NCBI RefSeq assembly: GCF_000419765.1
Contig: NZ_ATTQ01000005.1
Span: 124,001-188,000 of the forward strand
Direction of reading: 5' to 3'
From: Rhizobium mongolense USDA 1844
GTDB lineage: Bacteria; Pseudomonadota; Alphaproteobacteria; Rhizobiales; Rhizobiaceae
DNA: 64,000 nucleotides
Each line of letters begins with the position of its first letter. Positions within the stretch are counted from its first letter, which is position 1. The notes beneath the pieces are model-generated. The model was given only the letters and a program-made list of their open reading frames with translations, was not told the origin of the DNA and searched no databases. Below are positions 16,305 through 24,619 of this stretch, piece by piece. The position numbers and the translations under genes are program-made.

Positions 16305-18149
16305 TTAGCGTTGATGCTTGCGCGCTTCGACATAGTTCTTGCGCGCCTTGTTGACCTGTTCGCGCGGGCTGACCTCAGGAACGGCGACATCCCACCAGTG
16401 ACCGCCGGCTTTTGTCGTGATCAGCGGGTCGGTATCGATGACGAAGACCGAGGTACGGTCGTTCTTTTTCGAATCGGCAATCGCCCTCTCCAGTTCGGCA
16501 ATCGAAGAAACCTTGACCGCGATGGCGCCCATGCTCTCGGCATGTGCCCGGAAGTCGATTTCCGGCATCACCTGATGGTAGGAGTCCTTCAGCAGGTTGT
16601 TGAAGTTCGCACCGCCCGTTTCCATCTGCAGGCGGTTGATGCAGCCGTAGCCGCGGTTGTCGAGCAGGACGACGTTCACCTTGATCCCCATCATCACCGA
16701 GGTTGCGAGCTCGGAGTTCAGCATCATGTAGGAGCCGTCACCGACGAGAACGAAAACCTCCTTATCCGGGTTCGCCATCTTGGTGCCGAGGCCGCCGGCG
16801 ACCTCGTAACCCATGCAGGAGAAGCCGTATTCCATGTGGTAGCTGCCGGGGGCTGTTGCCGGCCACAGCTTGTGCATCTCGCCCGGCAGGCCGCCTGCGG
16901 CGCAAAGTCCGATCGCCTTTTCCAGTTCGATCGAGCGCGTCACCGCGCCGATCACCTGCGCATCCGAGGGCAGAGCGGCATTGGTGGAAGCCATCGCCTT
17001 GTTGGCAGCATCCATCCAGACGTTCTTTTCCTTCGTCGCCCTTTCCGTGAGTGCCGCCGGCGCCTTCCAGTCGCCAAGCCCTTTCGACAGTGCCTTCAGG
17101 CCTTCGCGGGCGTCGGCGACCAGCGGCTGACCGTCATGCTTGTAGGCATCGTAGGCGGCGATGTTGAGGCCGAGGATCTTCAGCTTGTCGTTCTTGAACA
17201 GCGCCCAGGAGCCGGTGGTGAAGTCCTGGCAGCGGGTGCCGACGGCGATGATGAGGTCGGTTTCCTCAGCAATGGCGTTGGCAGCCGAAGTGCCGGTGAC
17301 GCCGACGGAGCCGAGCGCCAGAGGGTGGCGCTCGTCGATCGAGGATTTGCCGGCCTGGCTGACGACGACGGGAATGCCGTGGGCCTCGACGAAGGCTTCA
17401 AGTTCCTGCGTCGCCTGTGAATAGAGCACGCCGCCGCCGGAGATGATCACCGGCTTTTCGGCGGATTTGATCAGCGTGATCGCAGAGGCCAGTTCATCGG
17501 CGTCCGGCTGCGGGCGGCGGATCGTCCAGACCTTTTCTTCGAAGAGGCTCTCCGGATAGTCGAAGGCTTCCGCCTGGACGTCCTGGCAAAGCGAGAGTGT
17601 CACCGGGCCGCAATCCAGCGGATCGGTCAAGACCTGCATGGCGCGCTTCAGCGCCGTGATGATCTGCTCGGGGCGGGTAATGCGGTCGAAGTAGCGCGAC
17701 ACCGCGCGAAAGGCGTCGTTGGCCGAAACCGTGCCGTCGCCCCAGTCCTCGATCTGCTGCAGCACCGGATCGGGCGCGCGGTTGGCGAAGACATCGCCTG
17801 GCAGGAAGAGCACCGGGATGCGGTTGACATGTGCGACGCCGGCCGCCGTCACCATATTCAGTGCGCCGGGGCCGATCGAGGTCGTGCAGGCCATGAACCG
17901 CTGGCGGAAGCTTGCCTTTGCATAGGCGATCGCCGCATGGGCCATGCCCTGTTCGTTATGGGCGCGATACGTCGGCAGCTCGCCGCGCACCTGATAGAGC
18001 GCCTCGCCGATGCCGGCGACATTGCCGTGGCCGAAGATTGCCCAGACGCCGCCGAAGATCGGCACCTTCTTGCCGTCGACGACAGTCATTTGCTTCTTCA
18101 GGAAATGCGCAACAGCCTGCGCCATCGTCAATCGGATCGTCTTGCCCAT
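16305..18149 (-). CDS. iolD: 3D-(3,5/4)-trihydroxycyclohexane-1,2-dione hydrolase
   Basis: Thiamine-diphosphate enzyme that opens the ring of the inositol-derived dione to give 5-deoxy-glucuronate. The 614-residue product has three acetolactate synthase-like domains. The N-terminal part holds the conserved glutamate in RAHNEQGMAHAAIAYAKA. The ThDP/Mg motif GDGSYMMLNSELAT and LLDNRGYGCINRLQ lie in the C-terminal domain. Spacing of 24 bp to iolC and 21 bp to iolE indicates one transcript. Confidence 0.96.
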   Translation of the reverse strand: MGKTIRLTMAQAVAHFLKKQMTVVDGKKVPIFGGVWAIFGHGNVAGIGEALYQVRGELPTYRAHNEQGMAHAAIAYAKASFRQRFMACTTSIGPGALNMVTAAGVAHVNRIPVLFLPGDVFANRAPDPVLQQIEDWGDGTVSANDAFRAVSRYFDRITRPEQIITALKRAMQVLTDPLDCGPVTLSLCQDVQAEAFDYPESLFEEKVWTIRRPQPDADELASAITLIKSAEKPVIISGGGVLYSQATQELEAFVEAHGIPVVVSQAGKSSIDERHPLALGSVGVTGTSAANAIAEETDLIIAVGTRCQDFTTGSWALFKNDKLKILGLNIAAYDAYKHDGQPLVADAREGLKALSKGLGDWKAPAALTERATKEKNVWMDAANKAMASTNAALPSDAQVIGAVTRSIELEKAIGLCAAGGLPGEMHKLWPATAPGSYHMEYGFSCMGYEVAGGLGTKMANPDKEVFVLVGDGSYMMLNSELATSVMMGIKVNVVLLDNRGYGCINRLQMETGGANFNNLLKDSYHQVMPEIDFRAHAESMGAIAVKVSSIAELERAIADSKKNDRTSVFVIDTDPLITTKAGGHWWDVAVPEVSPREQVNKARKNYVEARKHQR

Positions 18150-18173
18150 CGGGCACCTCCCAAATGCTCTTAG

Positions 18174-20108
18174 TTAATGCAGGCCGCGGGTTTTCAACCA
18201 GGCCTCGGTCAGTCGGCGGAAGCGTCCGGCCATGTCGGCGATTGCTTCCTCGTCATTCATATTGCCGGAGAGCCAGGCGCGCGCCGCATCGGCAAAAATG
18301 GTGCGGCCGACGGCAAAGCCTTTTACCGAAGGGGCGGCAAGCGTTGCCTCGAAGCCCTTCACGAGCTCTTCGGCCGGCGCCTCCAGCCCGAGCAGCACGA
18401 TGCCGCGGCACCACGGATCGTTCTTGGCGATCACGGCTTCGATCTTCCTCCAGGCAGCCGTCGAAGCCTGCGGCTCCAGTTTCCACCAGTCCGGCTTGAT
18501 ACCGAGCGCATAAAGCTCTTCCATTGCCGTCGAGATCGTCTCGTCGGTCAGCGGGCCGTTCTTGCTGGCGATGATTTCCACCAGCAGTTCGCGGCCGACT
18601 TTGCGCGCGGCCTGAAAGAGGGTGCGCAGCTTCTCCTGCTGCTTGCTCTTGAGATCGGTCGGATCATCTGGATGATAGAAGCACAGGCACTTGATGCAGT
18701 GGTCGAGTGGCCATTCGACAAGCTGCGAGCCGATATCCTGGCTGAACTCGAAGCGCAGTGGCTTCGAACCCGGCAATTCGACCGGCCGTCCGATCCAAGA
18801 GAAGTTCTTGCTCGCCGCATCGAAGAAGGCGTCACGGCCGAACCGCTCGTCGATCAGCATGCCATAGCCGTCGCGGCCGCCGGCAACGCGCGCTGCCGCT
18901 TCGACGGCCAGTCGCTTGAAGGCGACGATCTTCTTGTAGTCGACGCCCAACTCGTCGCACACGCTAGTGAGTTGCGACCGATGGTCGATGGCGAGCGCCA
19001 TCAGCAGCGGAATATCGCCCTTGCGCGTCGAAGCCCAGTGGATGTGGTTGATCGCCTCGTCCTTGCGTAGCGCGCGGTGCTCGCTACCGTTCCTCAGGAA
19101 GAAATCGAGCTCCGCCCAGGTCGGATATTCCGGCGAGCAAAGCAGGCGGGAGACGGCAAAGGCGCCGCATGCATTGGCCCAGGTGGCGCAGGTCTTCAGC
19201 GGCTCGTCCTTCAGCCAGCCGCGCAGGAAGCCGGACATGAAGGCGTCGCCGGCGCCGAGCACGTTGAAGACCTCGATCGGGAAGCCCTGGCCGATGATGC
19301 CTGCTTCCAGATCGTCGGCGATCGGTCCGTCGTAGACGATGCAGCCCATCGCGCCGCGCTTCAGCACGATTGTTGCCGGCGAAAGGCGGCGGATTTCCTT
19401 GAGCGCGCCGAGCACGTCATCCGCGCCGGAGGCGATCAGGATTTCCTCCTCGGTGCCCACGATGAGGTCGCAATCCGGCAGCGTCTCCTTCATCTTCGAC
19501 GAGACGCGGTCGGACTTCACATAGCGCTCGAAGCCCTCGGCATGGCCGGCAAGCCCCCAGAGGTTCGGCCGGTAGTCGATGTCGAAGATCACCTTGCGGC
19601 CATTCGCCTTGGCGATCCGGATCGCCTTTCGCTGCGCAGCCTCAGTGTTTTGTCGCGAGAAATGTGTGCCGGACACGAGAACGGCGCGTGACGACTGGAT
19701 GAAGTCCTCGTCGATATCGCCTTCGTCGAGCGCCATGTCGGCGCAATCCGAGCGATAGAAGATCATCGGCGAAACGCCTTCTGCTTCCACCGCAAGCAGC
19801 ACGAGTGCCGTCAGCCGTTCGTTGTCTGTCCGGATACCCTTAGTTTCCACACCTTCGCGCGCCGACTGCTCGATGATGAAGCGGCCCATTTGTTCGTTGC
19901 CGACGCGAGTGATCAGGCCGGACTTGAGGCCGAGGCGCGCCGTGCCGATAGCGATATTGGCCGGGCAGCCGCCGACGGATTTGGCGAACGAGCCGATGTC
20001 CTCCAGCCGCGAACCGATCTGCTGGCCATAGAGATCGACGGAAGAGCGGCCGATGGTGATTACATCAAGAGACGGCTCGGGCTGCAGACCCGGATTCGAT
20101 TGTGCCAT
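18174..20108 (-). CDS. iolC: 5-dehydro-2-deoxygluconokinase fused to a DUF2090 domain
   Basis: A 644-residue fusion. Residues 1 to about 330 form a PfkB/ribokinase-type kinase with SVGGCPANIAIGTARLGLK and the signature VLGAGDAFMSGFLRGW holding the catalytic Asp. This part makes 5-dehydro-2-deoxygluconate 6-phosphate. Residues from about 335 form a DUF2090 domain resembling class I aldolases (LLMALAIDHRSQL; KCLCFYHPDD; WKLEPQ), probably the aldolase cleaving the product into malonate semialdehyde and DHAP. This fusion is usual in rhizobia. It is the first gene of the operon. Confidence 0.95.
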   Translation of the reverse strand: MAQSNPGLQPEPSLDVITIGRSSVDLYGQQIGSRLEDIGSFAKSVGGCPANIAIGTARLGLKSGLITRVGNEQMGRFIIEQSAREGVETKGIRTDNERLTALVLLAVEAEGVSPMIFYRSDCADMALDEGDIDEDFIQSSRAVLVSGTHFSRQNTEAAQRKAIRIAKANGRKVIFDIDYRPNLWGLAGHAEGFERYVKSDRVSSKMKETLPDCDLIVGTEEEILIASGADDVLGALKEIRRLSPATIVLKRGAMGCIVYDGPIADDLEAGIIGQGFPIEVFNVLGAGDAFMSGFLRGWLKDEPLKTCATWANACGAFAVSRLLCSPEYPTWAELDFFLRNGSEHRALRKDEAINHIHWASTRKGDIPLLMALAIDHRSQLTSVCDELGVDYKKIVAFKRLAVEAAARVAGGRDGYGMLIDERFGRDAFFDAASKNFSWIGRPVELPGSKPLRFEFSQDIGSQLVEWPLDHCIKCLCFYHPDDPTDLKSKQQEKLRTLFQAARKVGRELLVEIIASKNGPLTDETISTAMEELYALGIKPDWWKLEPQASTAAWRKIEAVIAKNDPWCRGIVLLGLEAPAEELVKGFEATLAAPSVKGFAVGRTIFADAARAWLSGNMNDEEAIADMAGRFRRLTEAWLKTRGLH

Positions 20109-20163
20109 GATGTCCTCCCGCTAAATTCCTGCAGGACCTTGCCGCCTGCAGATTTCGAATAAT

Positions 20164-20177
20164 GAAACATTGGTTCC
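20164..20177. promoter_or_regulatory. Putative IolR-type operator, near-match
   Basis: GAAACATTGGTTCC fits the 14-bp GGAA-N6-TTCC pattern reported for rhizobial IolR with one mismatch. It lies in the iolR-iolC spacer, 56 bp upstream of iolC. Confidence 0.4.
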
Positions 20178-20193
20178 GAGTTTTTGTCAATTC

Positions 20194-20207
20194 GGAATAT
20201 TTATTCC
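20194..20207. promoter_or_regulatory. Putative IolR-type operator, exact palindrome
   Basis: GGAATATTTATTCC is an exact GGAA-N6-TTCC match and an almost complete palindrome. It overlaps the iolR stop codon and sits 86 bp before iolC, well placed to repress the iolCDEB promoter. Confidence 0.55.
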
Positions 20208-21073
20208 ATTTTCTCTTTTGCGGTTTTGGGATGGTGAAGTTTGCGCCGGCGCTCGGCGATCGCCACCGGCAGCGCCATCACCAGCGCCATGGAGGCGGAA
20301 AGCGAGCGGAAGCCGGCAAAGTCAGCTTCGGCAACCTCGAACCAGCAAGCGGCGCGGGCCGCAAGCGGTGAGAAAGCCGAATCGGTGATCGCGACGACCG
20401 GCACGCCGCGATCGGCCAACCCTTCGGCCTGGCTGAGGCTGTCGGCAGCGTACGGCGAGAAGCTGGCGGCGATCGCCGCATCCTTCGGCGTTGCGAACTG
20501 CACCATCTCCGGATCGACCCCATTCGGCGAAGCGACGATCTGGTGGCGGATGCCAAGTTTTGAGAGGGCATATGTCATATGCGCCGTGAGCGGATAGGAG
20601 CGGCGTTTCGCTATAAGAAATATGGTGTCCGCCGCCGCCAGGATATCGACGGCCCTGGTGAAGGTCTCCGTCTCGACGGTCGCCGCCATGCGGTTGATGG
20701 ATTGGGTGGCCGCGGCGATGAACCCTGAAAGCAGATTGGCATCCTCGTCACCTTCGGATTGCTCCAGCGTGGCGAGGCGCTCCTCGTAGCTCAGCGTCCG
20801 CTCGCGCAGCCGCTCGCGGAAAATGCTTTGGAGGTCGGAGAAGCCCTCATAACCGAGGTGACGGGCGAGCCGCACCAGCGTCGACGGCTGGACGTCCGAA
20901 GCCGCCGCGATGCTCGCCGTCGTGCCGAAGGCAATCTCGTCCGGATTGCCGAGCGCAAAGGCGGCGACCTGGGCCAGCCGCTTCGGCATGCTTGCCTTGC
21001 GCTCGATGATCGTGCTGCGCAGGCTTTCGAAATCGCGGGGCACGCGCACAAATCTCTTGGTGTCGTTATCCAT
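20201..21073 (-). CDS. iolR: RpiR/MurR-family regulator of inositol catabolism
   Basis: A 290-residue regulator. The N-terminal RpiR helix-turn-helix covers about residues 20-75 (AQVAAFALGNPDEIAFGTTASIAAASDVQPSTLVRLARHLGYEGFSDLQ). A C-terminal SIS sugar-phosphate sensing domain begins at about 125 (AVDILAAADTIFLIAKRRSYPL). Position directly upstream of iolC, and GGAA-N6-TTCC-like sites on both sides of the gene, support IolR, the repressor whose inducer in rhizobia is a late pathway intermediate. The effector here is inferred. Confidence 0.92.
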   Translation of the reverse strand: MDNDTKRFVRVPRDFESLRSTIIERKASMPKRLAQVAAFALGNPDEIAFGTTASIAAASDVQPSTLVRLARHLGYEGFSDLQSIFRERLRERTLSYEERLATLEQSEGDEDANLLSGFIAAATQSINRMAATVETETFTRAVDILAAADTIFLIAKRRSYPLTAHMTYALSKLGIRHQIVASPNGVDPEMVQFATPKDAAIAASFSPYAADSLSQAEGLADRGVPVVAITDSAFSPLAARAACWFEVAEADFAGFRSLSASMALVMALPVAIAERRRKLHHPKTAKEKME

Positions 21074-21091
21074 GCAGGCAGTCCATGCGAT

Positions 21092-21105
21092 GAAACAAAT
21101 ATTCC
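21092..21105. promoter_or_regulatory. Putative IolR-type operator upstream of iolR
   Basis: GAAACAAATATTCC, one mismatch from GGAA-N6-TTCC, 19 bp before the iolR start. It would allow autoregulation. Confidence 0.4.
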
Positions 21106-21233
21106 ATATTCAAAAGCATAAATGATTTCGCTTTGCGATCCTAACTGTTTTTAATCCCCTGGAAATAAAGGGTTTTGAACAATATTCGACGTTGCCTGAC
21201 GCAAATGACGCAGCCGTGCCGCCTTGTCAAAAC

Positions 21234-21247
21234 GGTCCAAATATTCC
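21234..21247. promoter_or_regulatory. Putative IolR-type half-operator upstream of the dehydrogenase
   Basis: GGTCCAAATATTCC keeps one perfect half (TTCC) and shares the core CAAATATTCC with the site at 21092. It lies 36 bp before the divergent dehydrogenase gene. Confidence 0.3.
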
Positions 21248-21282
21248 AAAAATCATCGCGGACATGGAGGAAAGTACGGAAA

Positions 21283-22398
21283 ATGAAACCACTCGGCATC
21301 GGTTTGATCGGCACCGGTTATATGGGCAAGTGCCACGCGCTGGCCTGGAATGCGGTGAAGACTGTCTTCGGTGATGTCGAGCGTCCAAGGCTCGTGCATC
21401 TGGCCGAAGCCAACGCAGACCTCGCGAAATCGCGCGCTGCCGAATTCGGCTTCGAAAAGGCGACGGCCGACTGGAAAGCGCTGATTGCCGATCCGGAAGT
21501 CGATGTCGTCTCCGTTACCACACCGAACCAGTTCCATGCCGAAATGGCAATTGCGGCGCTCGAGGCCGGAAAACATGTGTGGTGCGAAAAACCGATGGCT
21601 CCCGCCTTTGCCGATGCCGAGCACATGCTGAAAGCGGCGAGGGCTTCGGGCAAGGTAGCCGTTCTCGGATACAACTATATCCAGAACCCGGTCGTGCGGC
21701 ACATCAAGACGCTGATCGGTGAGGGTGCCATCGGCGCTGTCAATCACATGCGCGTCGAGATGGATGAGGATTTCATGGCCGATCCGGAGGGCCTCTTCTA
21801 TTGGAAGAGCGAACTGGCTTCCGGTTATGGCGCGCTTGACGATTTCGCCGTGCATCCGCTCTCGCTGCTCTGGTATCTCTCCGGCCACGTCGAAGCGGTC
21901 ATTACCGACATGGTTAAACCTTATGCCGACCGTCCGCTCATGGGAGGCGGTCGCCGTGCGGTCGAGAATCACGATGGCGCAAACGTCCTGATGCGTCTTG
22001 GCGGCGGCATCTGCGCCGTACTGATGGCAAACCGTGCCGCCTGGGGCCGCAAGGGCCGCATCGCACTGCAGATTTTTGGATCGAAAGGATCGATCGCCTA
22101 CGATCAGGAACGCATGAACGAATTCGAGCTCTATCAGGCCGAGGGCCGCGGCACCGAGCAGGGCTTCCGCAAGATCCTCGCAGCGCCCGCCCACCAGCCT
22201 TACGACCGCTTCATTCCCGCGCCTGGCCATGGCCTCGGCTTCAACGACCTGAAGATCATCGAATGCCGCGAGCTGATCCGCGCCATTTCCGGTCAGCCGT
22301 CGTCCTTGGTCACGTTCGAAGACGGTCTCAGGATAGAGAGGTCGGTGCATGCCATGGCACAGTCCTTCCACGAGCGCCGCTGGATCGAGATCGGCTGA
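21283..22398 (+). CDS. Gfo/Idh/MocA oxidoreductase, likely inositol dehydrogenase
   Basis: A 371-residue NAD(P)-dependent dehydrogenase. The N-terminal Rossmann motif is IGLIGTGYMGKCHALAWNAV. VTTPNQFHAEMA and the EKPMAPAFADAEHML lysine motif are diagnostic for the Gfo/Idh/MocA family. ATG 21283 follows GGAGG about 11 bases upstream; the earlier in-frame ATG would add unrelated residues. It is divergent from iolR with an IolR-like site between. The location matches the S. meliloti gene thought to encode a scyllo-inositol dehydrogenase, so oxidation of an inositol isomer is the best guess. Confidence 0.9.
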   Translation: MKPLGIGLIGTGYMGKCHALAWNAVKTVFGDVERPRLVHLAEANADLAKSRAAEFGFEKATADWKALIADPEVDVVSVTTPNQFHAEMAIAALEAGKHVWCEKPMAPAFADAEHMLKAARASGKVAVLGYNYIQNPVVRHIKTLIGEGAIGAVNHMRVEMDEDFMADPEGLFYWKSELASGYGALDDFAVHPLSLLWYLSGHVEAVITDMVKPYADRPLMGGGRRAVENHDGANVLMRLGGGICAVLMANRAAWGRKGRIALQIFGSKGSIAYDQERMNEFELYQAEGRGTEQGFRKILAAPAHQPYDRFIPAPGHGLGFNDLKIIECRELIRAISGQPSSLVTFEDGLRIERSVHAMAQSFHERRWIEIG

Positions 22399-22483
22399 CG
22401 GGCAAGATCGCTTCCTGTTGACGGCGCCAAGGGCGGGGGCTACGTCTCGCCTCTATAATAACGCTGCTTGTGGGAGTGGGATC

Positions 22484-23701
22484 GTGACGGACAGACTGGT
22501 AATCATCGGTGCGGGGCAGGCGGGCTTCGCGATGGCCGCAAAGCTGCGCGCGCTGCACGACACCCGCCCAATCACCATTATCGGCGCCGAGGACGTTCTG
22601 CCCTACCAGCGGCCGCCGCTTTCGAAGAAATACCTGCTCGGCGAGATGACCTTCGACCGCCTGCTGTTCCGCCCCGAGCACTGGTATCCGGACAATAATG
22701 TCGAAATCCGCCTTGCGACCTTTGTCGAGCAGATCGACCGCGACAAGAAAGAGGTCGCGCTGCAGGACGGCTCGATCCTTGACTACGGCACGCTGGCGCT
22801 GACCACGGGTTCGACGCCGCGCAGGCTGCCGGCAGCCGTCGGTGGCGATCTCGACGGCGTCTATGTCGCCCGCGACAAGCGCGATGCGGACCTCCTCGCC
22901 GACGAGATGCGGCCCGGTCGGCGCGTCCTTATTATAGGCGGCGGTTATATCGGTCTCGAAGCGGCAGCCGTTGCGCGCTATCGCGGGCTCGAAGTGACCG
23001 TCATCGAAATGGCCGACCGCATTCTCCAGCGCGTTGCCGCCAAGGAAACGGCCGATATCATCCGCGCGATCCACGAGAGTCATGATGTCGTGATCCGCGA
23101 AAAGACCGGGCTTAAGCGTCTCGTCGGCAGGGATGGTCATGTTTGCGGCGCTGAGCTCTCTGACGGCTCGGTGATCGAGATCGATTTCGCCGTCGTCGGC
23201 ATCGGCGTCGTGCCGAACGACCAACTGGCCAAGGAAGCCGGTCTAGACGTTGCGAACGGCATCCTCGTCAACGAATTCGCCCGCACCTCGGACACGTCGA
23301 TCTTTGCCGCCGGCGATTGCGCCGTGCAACCCTGGCAGGATGGGCGGATAAGACTCGAATCGGTACAGAACGCCGTCGACCAGGCTGAAGCCGCCGCTGC
23401 GGTCATCGCCGGCGGTGACGCGCCCTATGACCCGAAGCCGTGGTTCTGGTCCGATCAGTATGACGTGAAGCTGCAGATTGCCGGCTTCAACCTCGGCTAC
23501 GACGAAACCCTTTTGCGCCCCGGCGCCCGCGAAGGCGCGCATTCCGTCTGGTACTTCAGAAACGGCCAGTTCATCGCCGTCGACGCGATCAATGACGCAA
23601 AGGCCTATGTGACGGGCAAGAAGCTGCTGGAAACAGGAATCAATCCCGACAAGGCCGTGCTGGCGGACGCGGCCGCCGATCTCAAGCAGTTGCTGGCTTA
23701 A
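22484..23701 (+). CDS. FAD-dependent NAD(P)H:ferredoxin reductase-like oxidoreductase
   Basis: A 405-residue flavoprotein of the BphA4/ThcD ferredoxin reductase type. Features are an FAD-binding LVIIGAGQAGFAMAAKL at the N-terminus, a second NAD-binding VLIIGGGYIGLEAAAVA near residue 148, the TSIFAAGDCA flavin motif near 270, and a C-terminal dimerisation domain. The GTG start at 22484 has GGGAGTGGG upstream and fits the family; no ATG is suitably placed. No ferredoxin, P450 or dioxygenase gene is adjacent, so the electron acceptor is unknown. Confidence 0.9.
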   Translation: MTDRLVIIGAGQAGFAMAAKLRALHDTRPITIIGAEDVLPYQRPPLSKKYLLGEMTFDRLLFRPEHWYPDNNVEIRLATFVEQIDRDKKEVALQDGSILDYGTLALTTGSTPRRLPAAVGGDLDGVYVARDKRDADLLADEMRPGRRVLIIGGGYIGLEAAAVARYRGLEVTVIEMADRILQRVAAKETADIIRAIHESHDVVIREKTGLKRLVGRDGHVCGAELSDGSVIEIDFAVVGIGVVPNDQLAKEAGLDVANGILVNEFARTSDTSIFAAGDCAVQPWQDGRIRLESVQNAVDQAEAAAAVIAGGDAPYDPKPWFWSDQYDVKLQIAGFNLGYDETLLRPGAREGAHSVWYFRNGQFIAVDAINDAKAYVTGKKLLETGINPDKAVLADAAADLKQLLA

Positions 23702-23784
23702 GATCACAGCATTGTTTTCTTCCCGGATGGAAGCCGAAAAAGCGCTTGCTTCACCTGCCGAATGACTCTATCAGGGCTCCCACC

Positions 23785-23875
23785 GGAGAGGTGGCCGAGT
23801 GGTCGAAGGCGCTCCCCTGCTAAGGGAGTATACGTCAAAAGCGTATCGAGGGTTCGAATCCCTTCCTCTCCGCCA
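23785..23875 (+). tRNA. tRNA-Ser, anticodon GCU
   Basis: A 91-nt sequence with a 7-bp acceptor stem (GGAGAGG with CCTCTCC), the anticodon loop CTGCTAA (anticodon GCT in DNA), a long variable arm typical of serine tRNAs (GTATACGTCAAAAGCGTAT), a TTCGAAT T-loop and an encoded 3' GCCA. It reads AGC/AGU codons. A decayed integrase lies just downstream on the opposite strand. Confidence 0.97.
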
Positions 23876-23929
23876 CAAAATATATTGTCCGACCCGGTAG
23901 GTACCAAAACGTACCTAAGTGTCACGGGT

Positions 23930-24099
23930 GACTTGCAGACGCTCTCCCTAAGCCTTCCGGTAGAAAATGCCCGTGTCAAGATCGACCCTGTGTTTGGCAT
24001 CCATTGCTGCCTGAGCATCGCCGACAATCGCGTTCCCGTATAAACGCCGACCAACTCCTGCCGGGCAATCACCCTATCTCGCAGGTGGGGGGAAATCAT
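23930..24099 (-). pseudogene. Decayed tyrosine recombinase (integrase) fragment
   Basis: On the minus strand from 24099 the frame reads HLRDRVIARQELVGVYTGTR then LSAMLRQQWMPNT, resembling the box I region of rhizobial tyrosine integrases (xYTGTRxxAxLxxxWxPN). After a single-base shift the next frame continues VDLDTGIFYRKA, then a stop and GERLQ, again in the order found in these integrases. Box II and the catalytic tyrosine are not found. Frameshift, stop and missing ends mark it as a relic. It lies within 60 bp of the tRNA-Ser 3' end, the usual place for such genes. Confidence 0.5.
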
Positions 24100-24142
24100 A
24101 AAATCGGTTTGATCTGCCCCGGCCTATACGGATCCCGTGAAA

Positions 24143-24160
24143 TCGAATCCCTCCGCGCCA
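24143..24160 (+). other. Possible degenerate attachment-site repeat of the tRNA-Ser 3' end
   Basis: TCGAATCCCT followed by CGCCA echoes the tRNA 3' segment at 23854-23875, with a short gap. It could be the distal att duplication of the lost element. The match is short and may be chance. Confidence 0.25.
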
Positions 24161-24619
24161 GAATCGCCTGAAGAGAATCAATTCTCATCCGGACGTGATT
24201 CCTGCGGCGAAGCATCGTCAATTCGGATGCCCCCTTGTCCACGGTCGCATTGCGGGGCCGTCATAAAAGCCGCCGAATCTGGCTGGAAATTGGTATCAAT
24301 GCGGCACAGGATGCGTCGTGCCATACATGTGAGGCGATGCTAAACCCCTGCAAAACCGGCAGTTTCTTAACAAAGCATAAAGAAATGCGGCGACGCGTGC
24401 CCAACTTGTGGCCTTTCAGCAACAGGGCGGCGGTAAGGCTGATGCAAATACCACAAAGGAGTAAGTTGGTGATTGCGTGACAGGCGCGGTCTTGTATTTT
24501 CAACCTCGGAAGCGAGGGCGGTTGATCGTCCGACTTCTTGAAACATGGGGATGGGGCAGGGAACGCTGCTCAAGGCGAAAAATCCCAGACCCGATCGAAA
24601 CTTTGAATTGGAGGTCACT
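24161..24619. other. Porin upstream region, no gene supported
   Basis: About 460 bp before the porin start with no convincing gene. It contains a small CCTCG-GAAG-CGAGG hairpin (24506-24519) in the likely porin leader and the strong GGAGG site near 24610. Short frames on both strands lack family features. Confidence 0.5.

Noticed and set aside
15513..17420. 635-codon plus-strand open frame opposite iolE and iolD
   Set aside because: A shadow of the GC-rich iol genes: composition is Asp/Arg/Val-rich, no family motif, and iolE/iolD on the other strand are unambiguous.
23704..24099. 131-codon minus-strand frame containing EEGIRTLDTLLTYTPLAGER
   Set aside because: That segment is the antisense of tRNA-Ser and is a well-known mis-annotated peptide. 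Only the upstream integrase-like part was kept, as a pseudogene.
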